In this document: one piece after another, positions 33,428 through 41,695 of the stretch | Position numbering within the stretch: position 1 is the first letter of the stretch | Layout of the letters: each line of letters starts with the position of its first letter | Assembly (NCBI RefSeq): GCF_025960985.1 | Contig: NZ_JAOQMX010000002.1 | Location: 111,757 to 175,756 of the forward strand | From: Flavobacterium psychraerolatum | GTDB lineage: Bacteria; Bacteroidota; Bacteroidia; Flavobacteriales; Flavobacteriaceae | DNA length: 64,000 bases | Direction: 5' to 3' | Translations under genes and position numbers: made by a program | Notes under the pieces: model-generated | What the model saw: the letters and a program-made list of their open reading frames with translations, nothing else | What the model was told of the DNA's origin: nothing | The model's database searches: none

Positions 33428-33811
33428 TTATTCTTCAAAAATAAACTCTCCTTTGGTTTCTGCAGCCATAAGTCCCCATTCCACAATTGAATTTAAGATA
33501 GGGGATAACGTTAAACCAAATTCGGTTAAGGTATATTCTACTCGCAAAGGTGGTTTTTTGGTGAATACTTTTCTAACTACAAAACCGTCTTCCTCCAGTT
33601 GTTTGAGTTGCAAACTCAAGGTACGTTCCGTGATTCCTGGAATTTCTTTGCGTAATTCGTTGTAGCGCTTCGTACCACTAATCAAGTGGGTCAGGATCAC
33701 ACTTTTCCATTTTCCGCCTATCAGTTCCATGGCGGCACTTGTGGGGCACCAGGATATTTTGTCGTTGATTTTTATTTTTGGTTTTTTTTCGAAAAGTTCT
33801 TTTCTGTCCAT
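33428..33811 (-). CDS. HxlR-family regulator with N-terminal redox-type Cys
   Basis: This 127-residue winged-HTH regulator of the HxlR family has the hallmark MELIGGKWKSVILTHL, YNELRKEIPGITERTLSLQL and VEYTLTEFGLTLSPIL. Cys22 in SWCPTS sits at the place of the conserved N-terminal Cys of redox sensors such as YodB, CatR and HypR, which regulate quinone and nitro reductases. It is divergent from a nitroreductase operon. Its own promoter carries a palindrome, so autorepression is likely. Confidence 0.92.
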   Translation of the reverse strand: MDRKELFEKKPKIKINDKISWCPTSAAMELIGGKWKSVILTHLISGTKRYNELRKEIPGITERTLSLQLKQLEEDGFVVRKVFTKKPPLRVEYTLTEFGLTLSPILNSIVEWGLMAAETKGEFIFEE

Positions 33812-33840
33812 AGCATCATTTTTATATGCATTATAAAGTG

Positions 33841-33888
33841 CAAAGATATAGCACTAATTATTAGTGTGCAACTATATTTTTTATAGTT
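33841..33888 (-). promoter_or_regulatory. hxlR promoter with operator palindromes
   Basis: On the minus strand, TTG (33869-33871) and TATCTTTG (33841-33848) are separated by 20 bases. A perfect 15-base palindrome CACTAATTATTAGTG (33852-33866) fills the spacer. AACTATA-N5-TATAGTT (33870-33888) overlaps the -33 element and matches the ACTATA-N5-TATAGT site at 20922. Confidence 0.75.
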
Positions 33889-33939
33889 AATTTCTATTTT
33901 TTAAAATATTGAAATATAGGTATTTAAAAATTTATTTTA

Positions 33940-34010
33940 TACTATACTTTATGACCGTTATTGTGTACATTGTAAACTATACATACTTTTGCCACTATAA
34001 AAATGATAGT
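33940..34010 (+). promoter_or_regulatory. Promoter and operators of the second nitroreductase operon
   Basis: TTG (33961-33963), 20 bases, TACTTTTG (33984-33991), then ACTAT-N7-ATAGT at 33994-34010. The segment from the -7 box through the operator is the same, base for base over about 35 bases, as that at 21037-21071. The word ACTATACTTTATGACCGTT upstream of -33 is also shared, with one change. Confidence 0.8.
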
Positions 34011-34036
34011 ATAAAAAAGCAACTAAATATAAAAAT

Positions 34037-34690
34037 ATGGTTTTAAGTGACATTTTAAACAACCGTTATTCAGTAAAAGAATTTGATGCTACTAAGAAAA
34101 TCTCAGAGGCGGATATTGAACAAGTAAAAGATTTATTGCGTTTAAGTCCGTCAAGTATCAACTTACAACCTTGGCATTTTCTTATTGCAGATACTACAGA
34201 AGGTAAACAACGTATTGCAAAAGGAACGGAAGGATTTTTTCATTTTAACACACCTAAAGTTTACGATGCCTCTCATGTAATTGTTTTTGCCGCTCGTACC
34301 AATGCAGATGAAACATATATGACTAGTATTTTGGAACAAGAAGATAAAGACGGTCGTTTTGCGGCACAACAATTCAAAGATCAAGTACAAGGCGGACGTA
34401 AGTTGTTTGTAGACCTTCATAAATACGATCTTAAAGATTTACAACATTGGATGGAAAAGCAAGTGTATCTTAATATGGGGTCACTTTTATTAGGTGTTGC
34501 CGCTTTAGGTATTGATGCTTGCCCAATGGAAGGGGTAGATTTAAAAGCCTTAGATATTGAGTTTGGCTTACGCGAAAAAGGCTATACAGCGCTAGCAGTG
34601 GTGTCTTTAGGGTACAGAAAAGATACTGATTTTAATGCGAAATTGCCAAAATCGAGATTTCCAGAAGAGACCATTATTACAAAATTATAA
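34037..34690 (+). CDS. NAD(P)H nitroreductase-like flavoprotein, second copy
   Basis: This 217-residue NfsB-type nitroreductase is a close paralogue of the one at 21083 (shared KEFD-TKKIS, SPSS-NLQPWHF, HKYDLKD-QHWMEKQVYLN, PMEG-D-KALD-EFGLR). It reduces nitro or quinone compounds with NAD(P)H. It is the first gene of an operon with an alpha/beta hydrolase, a double ABM protein and an MBL-like protein, divergent from hxlR. Confidence 0.93.
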   Translation: MVLSDILNNRYSVKEFDATKKISEADIEQVKDLLRLSPSSINLQPWHFLIADTTEGKQRIAKGTEGFFHFNTPKVYDASHVIVFAARTNADETYMTSILEQEDKDGRFAAQQFKDQVQGGRKLFVDLHKYDLKDLQHWMEKQVYLNMGSLLLGVAALGIDACPMEGVDLKALDIEFGLREKGYTALAVVSLGYRKDTDFNAKLPKSRFPEETIITKL

Positions 34691-34712
34691 TCCATTTAAA
34701 ACAATATAAATT

Positions 34713-35636
34713 ATGAAAAAATTCTTAAAAATAGTTGGCGGAATCATCGTTGGCTTACTATTAATTGGAGCCATTGTATTTTTCTTTTTTCCAAAAGTAC
34801 TTGTAGATCAAACGAATGCTAGTTATGCCAATGCAGCAAATTTAGAAAAGAAAACGGTAGTTGTAAATGGGTACACCGTGCATTTTTACGAAAGCGAAGC
34901 AAATAATGATAAACCCAATTTTGTATTAGTTCACGGCATGGGAGATGATAAGAACAGCTTTTTGCAAATGGCTAAATACTTGTCATCCGATTACCATTTA
35001 ATTTTACCTGATTTAGCAGGACATGGTGAGAATGAAAGAAAACAGGGTTTGGATTATTCTATTGACGGACAAGCCACTTTTCTAAAATCGTTTTTAGCTC
35101 AACATGGCATAACAAACTTCAACCTAATTGGTAATTCAATGGGCGGACACACAGCTGCTGCCTATGCTGTAAAATATCCGTCTGATGTTACAAATTTAAT
35201 TTTGTTAGATGCAGCCGGAATTACCGTAGATGACCATGTGGTATATAGTGGTTTTGGGAAAAAAATTGAAAACAGAGCGGAGCTAAACAAAGTGCTTCAA
35301 CGTGTTTTTTACAAAGTACCTTATCTTCCTGGACCTATTGCTGATTATTTGATAGAAACGGTTAACAACAGTAAAGATTTTGTAGATGGTACTTTAATTC
35401 CTGCGATTAAAAACGGAAAGTATTTTGACCTTAAAGAGGATGTTCAGTATATCAAAGCGCCAACATTAGTATTACAAGGGAAACACGATGAAGTGGTACG
35501 TTTTAATGTAGCTCAATATTACAAAGATCATATTCCGAATGCGAAGTTGGTTGTTATTGAAAACGCATCGCATTCACCACAATTAGAAGTTCCTGAAGAA
35601 GTCGCTAAAGACATTAAAGAATTCATAAAATTATAA
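34713..35636 (+). CDS. Membrane-anchored alpha/beta hydrolase
   Basis: This 307-residue protein has an N-terminal membrane helix (residues 7-27, GGIIVGLLLIGAIVFFFFP) followed by an alpha/beta hydrolase domain. The nucleophile elbow is GNSMGGH (Ser142), the oxyanion region VHGMGDDKNSF, and the catalytic His is in ENASHSPQLE. It probably faces the periplasm and hydrolyses an ester or a ring-cleavage product. It is 22 bases after the nitroreductase and 1 base before the next gene. Confidence 0.87.
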   Translation: MKKFLKIVGGIIVGLLLIGAIVFFFFPKVLVDQTNASYANAANLEKKTVVVNGYTVHFYESEANNDKPNFVLVHGMGDDKNSFLQMAKYLSSDYHLILPDLAGHGENERKQGLDYSIDGQATFLKSFLAQHGITNFNLIGNSMGGHTAAAYAVKYPSDVTNLILLDAAGITVDDHVVYSGFGKKIENRAELNKVLQRVFYKVPYLPGPIADYLIETVNNSKDFVDGTLIPAIKNGKYFDLKEDVQYIKAPTLVLQGKHDEVVRFNVAQYYKDHIPNAKLVVIENASHSPQLEVPEEVAKDIKEFIKL

Positions 35637-35637
35637 T

Positions 35638-36261
35638 ATGAAAAGCACCATAGTAAAATTCACCGCAAAACCAGAACACGCGACTACTTTTGCAACAACG
35701 TTAAAAGAAGCACAAGCAGCAACACAAAAAGAAGCGGGCAATCACGAAATTAAAGTTTTTGTATCGAAAAGCGATGCCAATGTATTTTTTGTGTACGAAC
35801 GTTGGTCAGACAAAGCAGCCATCGAATCTCATGATAAAGAGCCTCATACCCAAAAGTTAATGCAAATAGGCCAAACAGCCTTGGCAACCGCACCCGATTT
35901 CTACTTTTTGGGTGATACCAATCCTTTGCCGGATCGTTCTAAATCTGCAAATGCAGATGACGAACTGTTCATCATTTTCTTCATCTTTAAGTTCGATCCA
36001 ACTTATAGAAATCAAATTCTAGCCCAATTTGAAGATCATATTACCAACACTCGAAAAGAGGAAGAAGGAAACATCCTTGTTGATTTATACACTGTTGACG
36101 GGCAAGAAGATACCTTGGCTGTTTATGAACATTGGAGAAAAGAATCTGATGTTTGGGACATTCATTTTAATCAACCATACGCCATGAAAACAAGAAAATT
36201 GTTGGAAGAAGCGGTAGATGGAGATTTAAAACAATATATGAATTTCGTAACAGAAATATAA
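35638..36261 (+). CDS. Protein with two ABM-type domains
   Basis: This 207-residue protein is made of two tandem ferredoxin-like antibiotic-biosynthesis-monooxygenase modules. The first has KFTAKPEHATTFATTLKEA and FFVYERWSDKAAIESHD; the second has FIFKFDPTYRNQILAQFEDH and LAVYEHWRKESDVWDIHF. Single-domain ABM proteins work as dimers, so the tandem form may be a covalent dimer. It probably handles quinols or another small aromatic with the nitroreductase. Its ATG follows the hydrolase stop by one base. Confidence 0.8.
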   Translation: MKSTIVKFTAKPEHATTFATTLKEAQAATQKEAGNHEIKVFVSKSDANVFFVYERWSDKAAIESHDKEPHTQKLMQIGQTALATAPDFYFLGDTNPLPDRSKSANADDELFIIFFIFKFDPTYRNQILAQFEDHITNTRKEEEGNILVDLYTVDGQEDTLAVYEHWRKESDVWDIHFNQPYAMKTRKLLEEAVDGDLKQYMNFVTEI

Positions 36262-36272
36262 TTTAGTTAAAG

Positions 36273-37175
36273 ATGAAAAATATAATTACAGCAATAGTTT
36301 ACGGATTTATAGTATCATTTGGAATTCAGAATGTTTCAGCTCAAGAACCAAGTATGCGAACTTTTAATGAAAATATAAAAGCAGTGCAATTGAAAAAGGG
36401 TACTATGCAAATTTTTGATTACGGAGAAACGAAAGTTCACGTTTATGAAACGAAAGGCTTTTTTAATACTCACGCTTTTTTTATCGAAAAGAAGGGAAAA
36501 GGGGTATTAATAGAGACTCCTCCAATGAAAGATAATTACAAGGAACTAGTGGATTATATTGTTGGTTTGGGTTACAAAGATATTGATGTAATGGTTTCGT
36601 ATCATTTAATTGGAAAGCACTTTTTTGATACTGACAAGCTAAAATTCAATCATATCTATTCTAATCAAGAATCTTTGGATTATATGAAGAATTCCGGAAA
36701 TGAATCGCTATCTGTCTTGAAAAAAGTCTCAGGACAAGATCTTGACGAAACTACAATTGTACCAACCGATTTATTAAAGGCGGGAGCTCAAGAGATTTCA
36801 GGGATTCCTTTTATTATTACGCCTACCGGTTTTGGTTTTGATGTAGAAATGCCAGCAATAAAGGCGGTTCACTTACATATGGTTGGGCACGACAACCATA
36901 CTATGATTTTCAATACTGAATTTATAGATACGGTAATTAAAGAGCTTACTGCTTTTCAAGAAAAAGGCTATACCACCTATTTTTCTTCACACAGTGCACC
37001 GGAAACTTCGGGAGACGTGACCATTAAAATCAACTATCTTAAAGAAATGAAAGCACTACTTTCTGCGGCTAAGAATGAAGAAGAATTCATTCAGAAAATG
37101 GATAAAGCCTATCCTAATTTTGGATGGAGAAATTACCTGTTAGGAAGTGCAAAAATGTTATATCAAAAAAAATAA
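36273..37175 (+). CDS. Exported MBL-fold-like protein with degenerate zinc site
   Basis: This 300-residue protein has a signal peptide ending NVSAQ. The sequence follows a metallo-beta-lactamase fold (THAFFIEKKGKGVLIETPP, KDIDVMVSYHLIGKHFFD, VHLHMVGHDNHTMIF), but the usual HxHxDH is replaced by YHLIGKHFFD, so the canonical first zinc site is missing. It may be a non-catalytic or altered-metal family member. It is last in the HxlR-linked operon, 11 bases after the double-ABM gene. Confidence 0.65.
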   Translation: MKNIITAIVYGFIVSFGIQNVSAQEPSMRTFNENIKAVQLKKGTMQIFDYGETKVHVYETKGFFNTHAFFIEKKGKGVLIETPPMKDNYKELVDYIVGLGYKDIDVMVSYHLIGKHFFDTDKLKFNHIYSNQESLDYMKNSGNESLSVLKKVSGQDLDETTIVPTDLLKAGAQEISGIPFIITPTGFGFDVEMPAIKAVHLHMVGHDNHTMIFNTEFIDTVIKELTAFQEKGYTTYFSSHSAPETSGDVTIKINYLKEMKALLSAAKNEEEFIQKMDKAYPNFGWRNYLLGSAKMLYQKK

Positions 37176-37519
37176 TCAACTTAATAGCCCAATCCCTAAA
37201 GTATAATTCCGAATTCGATTTTCAAAATTCAATTACATCGTGAGCACTAAGATTATTACAAAAATAGTCTCAGCTTTTTTATTATCGGTAAATGACGAAT
37301 TACTACTATACAGTAACTAACTCGTAGTGAATTAAATACGATCTAGATTGCAGCGTTGCAACTGCGTACCTTAAAAAGTATACAACATTCAAGAATTAGT
37401 ATAAATTTTGAGTCTATAGTGTTGCTTATCTTTGTGCTAGACAAATTGTTAGCGTTTGTTTATAGATTTAAATTATAAAATCAGCAAAGAAATATCCATT
37501 TACATTAAATAAAAACACC
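37176..37519. other. Non-coding gap with R2 repeat and a promoter
   Basis: A degenerate R2 copy lies at about 37190-37250 (AAAGTATAATTCCGAATTCG, ACATCGTGAGCA). Further on, TATCTTTG at about 37427-37434 is preceded by TTG 16 bases upstream. It is a likely promoter for the 37.5-kb operon, with a leader of about 80 bases. Confidence 0.5.
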
Positions 37520-38464
37520 ATGGAAAACAAAATAAACACACAAATACCTGATCCCTTAATTTTCAATAGAGATAGAAACAACAAAAAGCAGCGACCTTTT
37601 ATAGTGGATAAAACGGAATATCCTTTTCAAAGTAATTGGTTCGATAAAGACGGAGTTTCTATGCATTATATTGATGAAGGCGAAGGAATTCCGATTGTAT
37701 TAACACACGGAAACCCAGATTGGTCTTTTTTGAATCGAAATATTATTAAAGAACTTTCTGGTGAAGCTAGAGTAATCGCTTATGATTTACCTGGTTTTGG
37801 TTTTTCGGACACACCAGCAAATTATGGTTTTACGCCACAAGAGCATGCACAATGGATTAGTGCTCTTCTTTTTGAACATTTAAAACTAGATAAGTTTATT
37901 ATTGTTGTTCAAGATTGGGGAGGTCCAACAGGTTTATCTGTTGCTACTAGTAATCCTGATAAAGTGTTGGGAGTTGTGATAAGCAATACTTGGGCTTGGA
38001 AAGCGGAAGGTAAAATGGTCGAATTCTCTATGTACATGAGAACGCCAGAAATGCAAGCAAAAATTATAGACGAAAACTTTTTTGCAACTACATTAATGCA
38101 AGGCTCGATTAATTCCAAATCAAGCAGTAACAAAGCCATTACAGATGCATATTCAATGGCTTTCCCAACCAAAGAGTCTAGAAAAGGAACCGCTGTTTTT
38201 CCGGCAGAAATTACCTTGGCAGCTGATTGGCTAGAAGAATTAGAAGCAAAATTAAGCACACTACAAGATAAACCAGTTGAACTTATTTTCGGAATAAAAG
38301 ATGACGTTGTTGCTTCTAAAGAGATTCAAGATAAATGGCGTTCTATTTATCCTACAGCACCAGTACAATTGCTTCCTGAAGCAGGACATTTTACACAAGA
38401 AGATAGTCCCAAGAGTTTTGTGTTATCTTTACGAAGAATGCTGAAAAATTTAGAATCAAAATAA
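37520..38464 (+). CDS. Haloalkane-dehalogenase-like alpha/beta hydrolase
   Basis: This 314-residue protein has the dehalogenase-type motifs HGNPDWSF (residues 64-70), nucleophile Asp132 in VVQDWGGPTG followed by the halide-binding Trp133, and a catalytic His in EAGHFTQED. HGNP[TD]WSF and QDWGG are the standard marks of haloalkane dehalogenases. The halide-stabilising second residue lies in the cap and is not clear. It may hydrolyse halogenated compounds, though epoxide or ester substrates are possible. It leads an operon with TfoX-like and epimerase genes. Confidence 0.78.
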   Translation: MENKINTQIPDPLIFNRDRNNKKQRPFIVDKTEYPFQSNWFDKDGVSMHYIDEGEGIPIVLTHGNPDWSFLNRNIIKELSGEARVIAYDLPGFGFSDTPANYGFTPQEHAQWISALLFEHLKLDKFIIVVQDWGGPTGLSVATSNPDKVLGVVISNTWAWKAEGKMVEFSMYMRTPEMQAKIIDENFFATTLMQGSINSKSSSNKAITDAYSMAFPTKESRKGTAVFPAEITLAADWLEELEAKLSTLQDKPVELIFGIKDDVVASKEIQDKWRSIYPTAPVQLLPEAGHFTQEDSPKSFVLSLRRMLKNLESK

Positions 38465-38470
38465 ATATAA

Positions 38471-38803
38471 ATGGCTGCTTCAACTGATTATTTAGACTTT
38501 ATTTTGGATCAATTGTCCAATTGGAAAACGATTCATTCCAAACGAATGTTCGGTTGTGTAGGTCTGTATACAGACGATTTGATGTTTGGAATTGTTTCAA
38601 AAGAAGTACTCTATTTCAAAGTAGATGAAAGCAATAAAGCAGACTATCTAGCAGCTGGTTCTGAAGCTTTAAAACTTTTTAAAAATAACAGTGTGGTCGC
38701 TTCTTTTTATGAAGTTCCTATCGAAATTCTGGAAGATGCTAACCAAGTTATTGCTTGGGCTAAAGTCTCTTTAGAAATTCAAAAAAATAAAAATAATAAA
38801 TGA
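38471..38803 (+). CDS. TfoX/Sxy N-terminal-domain protein
   Basis: This 110-residue protein matches the TfoX N-terminal domain (SKRMFGCVGLYTDDLMFGIV, VLYFKVDESNKADYLAAGSE, VASFYEVPIEILED). Only the N-terminal domain of the competence regulator is present. The function of such stand-alone domains is not known. It overlaps the next gene by 4 bases (ATGA). Confidence 0.88.
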   Translation: MAASTDYLDFILDQLSNWKTIHSKRMFGCVGLYTDDLMFGIVSKEVLYFKVDESNKADYLAAGSEALKLFKNNSVVASFYEVPIEILEDANQVIAWAKVSLEIQKNKNNK

Positions 38804-39471
38804 AAGTAATTATAACAGGAACCACGGGTATGGTGGGACGAGGCGTTTTAATAGAATGTTTAGAATCTCCAAATGTTCAAGAAGTATTGGTCATAAACCG
38901 AAGCTCTTTGCAAATGCAGCATCCAAAATTGAAAGAAGTTATTCATAAAAACTTCTTCGATTTTAGTGCTATTAAGGATCAATTGCAAGGGTATGATGCT
39001 TGTTTTCATTGCATGGGGGTTTCCTCAATTGGAATGAAAGAGGAAGATTACTATCAATTTACTTACGGAATTACCGAAGCTTTGGCTAAAACGCTTTATG
39101 CTAATAATCCACAAATGGTATTCAATTATGTTTCTGGTGAAGGAACCGATAGTACCGAAAAAGGAAAATTGATGTGGGCCCGTGTAAAAGGTAAAACCGA
39201 GAATATGATTTTGAATATGGGCTTTAAAGATGCTTATATGTTTCGACTTCAATTAATTATTCCTTTGAAAGGCATAAAATCTAAAACATCTTGGGTAAAT
39301 GCATTCTATTTTATCGCTCGTCCGTTTTTTGGACTTTTAGAAAAAAAGAAAAATAACACCACAAGTGTTAACGTTGGTCTCGCTATGATTAATAGCGTTC
39401 TTTTTGGAACCGACAACAAACTTTTAGAAAATGAACAGGTTAATAAATTAGCCAAAATTACAAACGTATAA
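38800..39471 (+). CDS. NAD(P)-binding Rossmann protein, atypical SDR/epimerase-like
   Basis: This 223-residue protein begins VIITGTTGMVGRGVLIECL, the GxxGxxG NAD(P)-binding loop of extended/atypical SDRs. The rest (FHCMGVSSIGMKEEDYYQFT, FNYVSGEGTDSTEKGKLMWA) resembles NmrA/HTATIP2-like epimerase-family proteins. A catalytic Tyr-x3-Lys is not evident. It is translationally coupled to the TfoX-like gene. Confidence 0.8.
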   Translation: MKVIITGTTGMVGRGVLIECLESPNVQEVLVINRSSLQMQHPKLKEVIHKNFFDFSAIKDQLQGYDACFHCMGVSSIGMKEEDYYQFTYGITEALAKTLYANNPQMVFNYVSGEGTDSTEKGKLMWARVKGKTENMILNMGFKDAYMFRLQLIIPLKGIKSKTSWVNAFYFIARPFFGLLEKKKNNTTSVNVGLAMINSVLFGTDNKLLENEQVNKLAKITNV

Positions 39472-39475
39472 TAAA

Positions 39476-39877
39476 ATGAAAAATTCAAACAAAATGTTTA
39501 AAAAATTAGTCCTTATTACAGGTATTCTTAATTTTCCTATTGGTATTGGAATGTTCTATCAGGCAATGTCAAATCCCACCGCAGACACTTTTATTACGGG
39601 GGCTGTAACAGGTTCTTTTATCCTATTTGCAGGGGCAGCACTTGTTTGGGCTTCAAATGATATTCAAAATAGAGCGTCTATTATTGTTTGGAATGGTTTA
39701 GTACGACTTATAGGGTTTTCGTTGGTGCAATATGCTTCCGCAAATTTTGAGGGTGTCGCTCCAGAGATGGTGGCCATCTCATTTATGGACTTAGTTTTGG
39801 CAATTGTTTATATCGTTGGTAGTGTAAAAATTTCTGGAATACCATTTTCAAAATTAATAGTAGGAAAGGCAAATTAA
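39476..39877 (+). CDS. Small four-helix membrane protein
   Basis: This 133-residue protein has four hydrophobic helices (about 10-30, 38-58, 68-85, 100-120) and resembles Bacteroidota integral membrane proteins of unknown function. It starts 4 bases after the previous stop. An alternative start at M7 (MFKKLVL) is possible. It is the last gene of the 37.5-39.9 kb operon. Confidence 0.65.
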   Translation: MKNSNKMFKKLVLITGILNFPIGIGMFYQAMSNPTADTFITGAVTGSFILFAGAALVWASNDIQNRASIIVWNGLVRLIGFSLVQYASANFEGVAPEMVAISFMDLVLAIVYIVGSVKISGIPFSKLIVGKAN

Positions 39878-40005
39878 TATTTCTAAGCCATTAAAAGGTG
39901 GTTAAAAGGACGGATTTATACCCTAAATGAAACAGAATCTGAATCAATTGCTGTTAACGCAAATACCTTATAGCCCCAAAGGCTTTAACTTTATACAATG
40001 TAAAA

Positions 40006-40941
40006 ATGGAAAACAAAAAGGAAGAAAGTAAAAGCACATTTTTTAAGATTAAAACGATTAGTCAATTGCATGATGTTTTAGAATATGAAAAACCATGTCA
40101 TCCTTTAATTACTGTTTTAGATTTGTCCAAAGTTGCTTTTACTGATGAAGTGGTGCATAAAAAAGTGAGTGTCCCTTTTTATAATATTACTTTAAAAACA
40201 AAAACTTCGAACGCATTTAAGTACGGTCGAGACTATTTTGACTTTACCGAAGGAGCACTATTTGGAGTAGGACCAGATCAAGTAATTGAGATCGATTATA
40301 TATCCGAGAAAGGCGAAATGGAAGGCTGGTCACTTTATTTTCATCCGGATATAATACGTGGTTCTGGATTAATGGAAAAATTGACAGACTATGGTTTTTT
40401 TGGCTATGACACCAACGAAGCGCTTCATATTTCGGATAAAGAAAAGCAAACGCTAAATGGTATTGTTCTAAAAATCCAAGAAGAGTATAGCGCAAACCTA
40501 GATGAGTTTAGTCAAGATGTTTTGGTTTCGAATATCGAACTGTTATTCAATTATATAAAACGTTTTTACAACAGGCAGTTTTTGACTCGAAAGTCCCAAA
40601 ACACAACGGTTCTTAGTCAGTTCAATGGTTTACTAAAGAGCTATTTTGAGTCGGAAGACATTCGTTTGAATGGCTTGCCTAAGGTGCATTATTTTGCTAA
40701 AAAATTGCATCTTTCGGACAGTTATTTGAGTGATTTATTGAAAAAGGAAACTGGTAAAAATACCCAAGACCATATTCATTTTTATATGATCGAAAAGGCT
40801 AAAAATTTATTGATTAATACGAATAATTCCGTTTCGGAGATAGCATTTAATTTAGGTTTCGAATATCCGCAATACTTTAGCCGATTATTCAAAAGCAAAA
40901 CAGGACAAACTCCTGTGGCGTATCGCAAGCAGTTGAATTGA
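40006..40941 (+). CDS. AraC-family transcriptional regulator
   Basis: This 311-residue regulator has an N-terminal cupin-type sensing domain and a C-terminal pair of HTHs (LPKVHYFAKKLHLSDSYLSD, DHIHFYMIEKAKNLLINTNN, SVSEIAFNLGFEYPQYFSRL). It has full AraC length and looks intact. It follows the dehalogenase operon and converges on an SDR gene; its targets are not readable from the sequence. Confidence 0.92.
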   Translation: MENKKEESKSTFFKIKTISQLHDVLEYEKPCHPLITVLDLSKVAFTDEVVHKKVSVPFYNITLKTKTSNAFKYGRDYFDFTEGALFGVGPDQVIEIDYISEKGEMEGWSLYFHPDIIRGSGLMEKLTDYGFFGYDTNEALHISDKEKQTLNGIVLKIQEEYSANLDEFSQDVLVSNIELLFNYIKRFYNRQFLTRKSQNTTVLSQFNGLLKSYFESEDIRLNGLPKVHYFAKKLHLSDSYLSDLLKKETGKNTQDHIHFYMIEKAKNLLINTNNSVSEIAFNLGFEYPQYFSRLFKSKTGQTPVAYRKQLN

Positions 40942-40964
40942 TCCTAAAATTTAAAATAAACAAA

Positions 40965-41000
40965 AAAAAGGCGTTTGATTAAAATATCAAACGCCTTTTT
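40965..41000. terminator. Bidirectional terminator between AraC and SDR genes
   Basis: Perfect 15-bp arms (40965-40979 AAAAAGGCGTTTGAT and 40986-41000 its complement) surround a 6-base loop, between two convergent genes. Confidence 0.9.
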
Positions 41001-41016
41001 CTATTTTCAATATTGA

Positions 41017-41628
41017 TTAATAAGCATCAACAAAAAGTACTTGACCAGTGATGAAACCATCAACTGAACGCTCAAAAGCTTTCCCTACTAATCTACCAGG
41101 AACAGGTTCAAATCCAGGCATCATTTCACCATAAACATCCCAAGCTTCTTCTAAAACCGTTGGATTTATAGAGTTGATACGAATACCGCGAGGCATTTCA
41201 AAAGCCACACATTTAACAAACGTATCTATTGCGCCACTTGTAGTTGCATCGGCAATTGCAAACGGAATTGGTTTTGTATTTAAAATCCCTGTAATTAACG
41301 TGAACGAACCTTTATCAGCAATGTATTCTTGACCAATACGTACAAGATTAATTTGCCCCATCATTTTGCTCATAATGGTAGTCATCCATTGTTCTTCGGT
41401 CATTTCAGTGAAATTAGCATATTCACAAACTCCAACAGTATTTACTACGGCGTCAAAATGCCCTACATCTTTGTATAACTTTCTTAAAGATTCCTCACTT
41501 GTGATGTCTACTTGAAAATCGTAGTCAGCAGCCGAACGTCCTGCAGTGATTACTTTATGTTTTCCTAAGCCGCTTAATGCTGCTTGACCCATTTTTCCTT
41601 TTGCTCCAATTAAGATTATCGTTTTCAT
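41017..41628 (-). CDS. Short SDR-like NAD(P) protein (no Tyr-Lys pair seen)
   Basis: This 203-residue protein begins MKTIILIGAKGKMGQAALSG, a Rossmann NAD(P)-binding loop. It keeps the SDR end motif RGIRINSINPTVLEE. The usual YxxxK catalytic pair is not present: the expected place reads IADATTSGAIDTFVK. A subfamily of about 200 residues with this feature is known by sequence but its reaction is not. It lies after a Crp/Fnr gene, its probable regulator. A decayed copy is at 49.6 kb. Confidence 0.8.
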   Translation of the reverse strand: MKTIILIGAKGKMGQAALSGLGKHKVITAGRSAADYDFQVDITSEESLRKLYKDVGHFDAVVNTVGVCEYANFTEMTEEQWMTTIMSKMMGQINLVRIGQEYIADKGSFTLITGILNTKPIPFAIADATTSGAIDTFVKCVAFEMPRGIRINSINPTVLEEAWDVYGEMMPGFEPVPGRLVGKAFERSVDGFITGQVLFVDAY

Positions 41629-41695
41629 ATATATTTTGTTTTAAAATTATATGCAAATTTATGAAGGACGTGAAGAGTAGGACTAGGACATTTGT

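Noticed and set aside
41017..41628. Frameshift or damage in the SDR lacking Tyr-x3-Lys
   Set aside because: The frame is intact and the rest of the fold is conserved; a natural subfamily without the pair is more likely.
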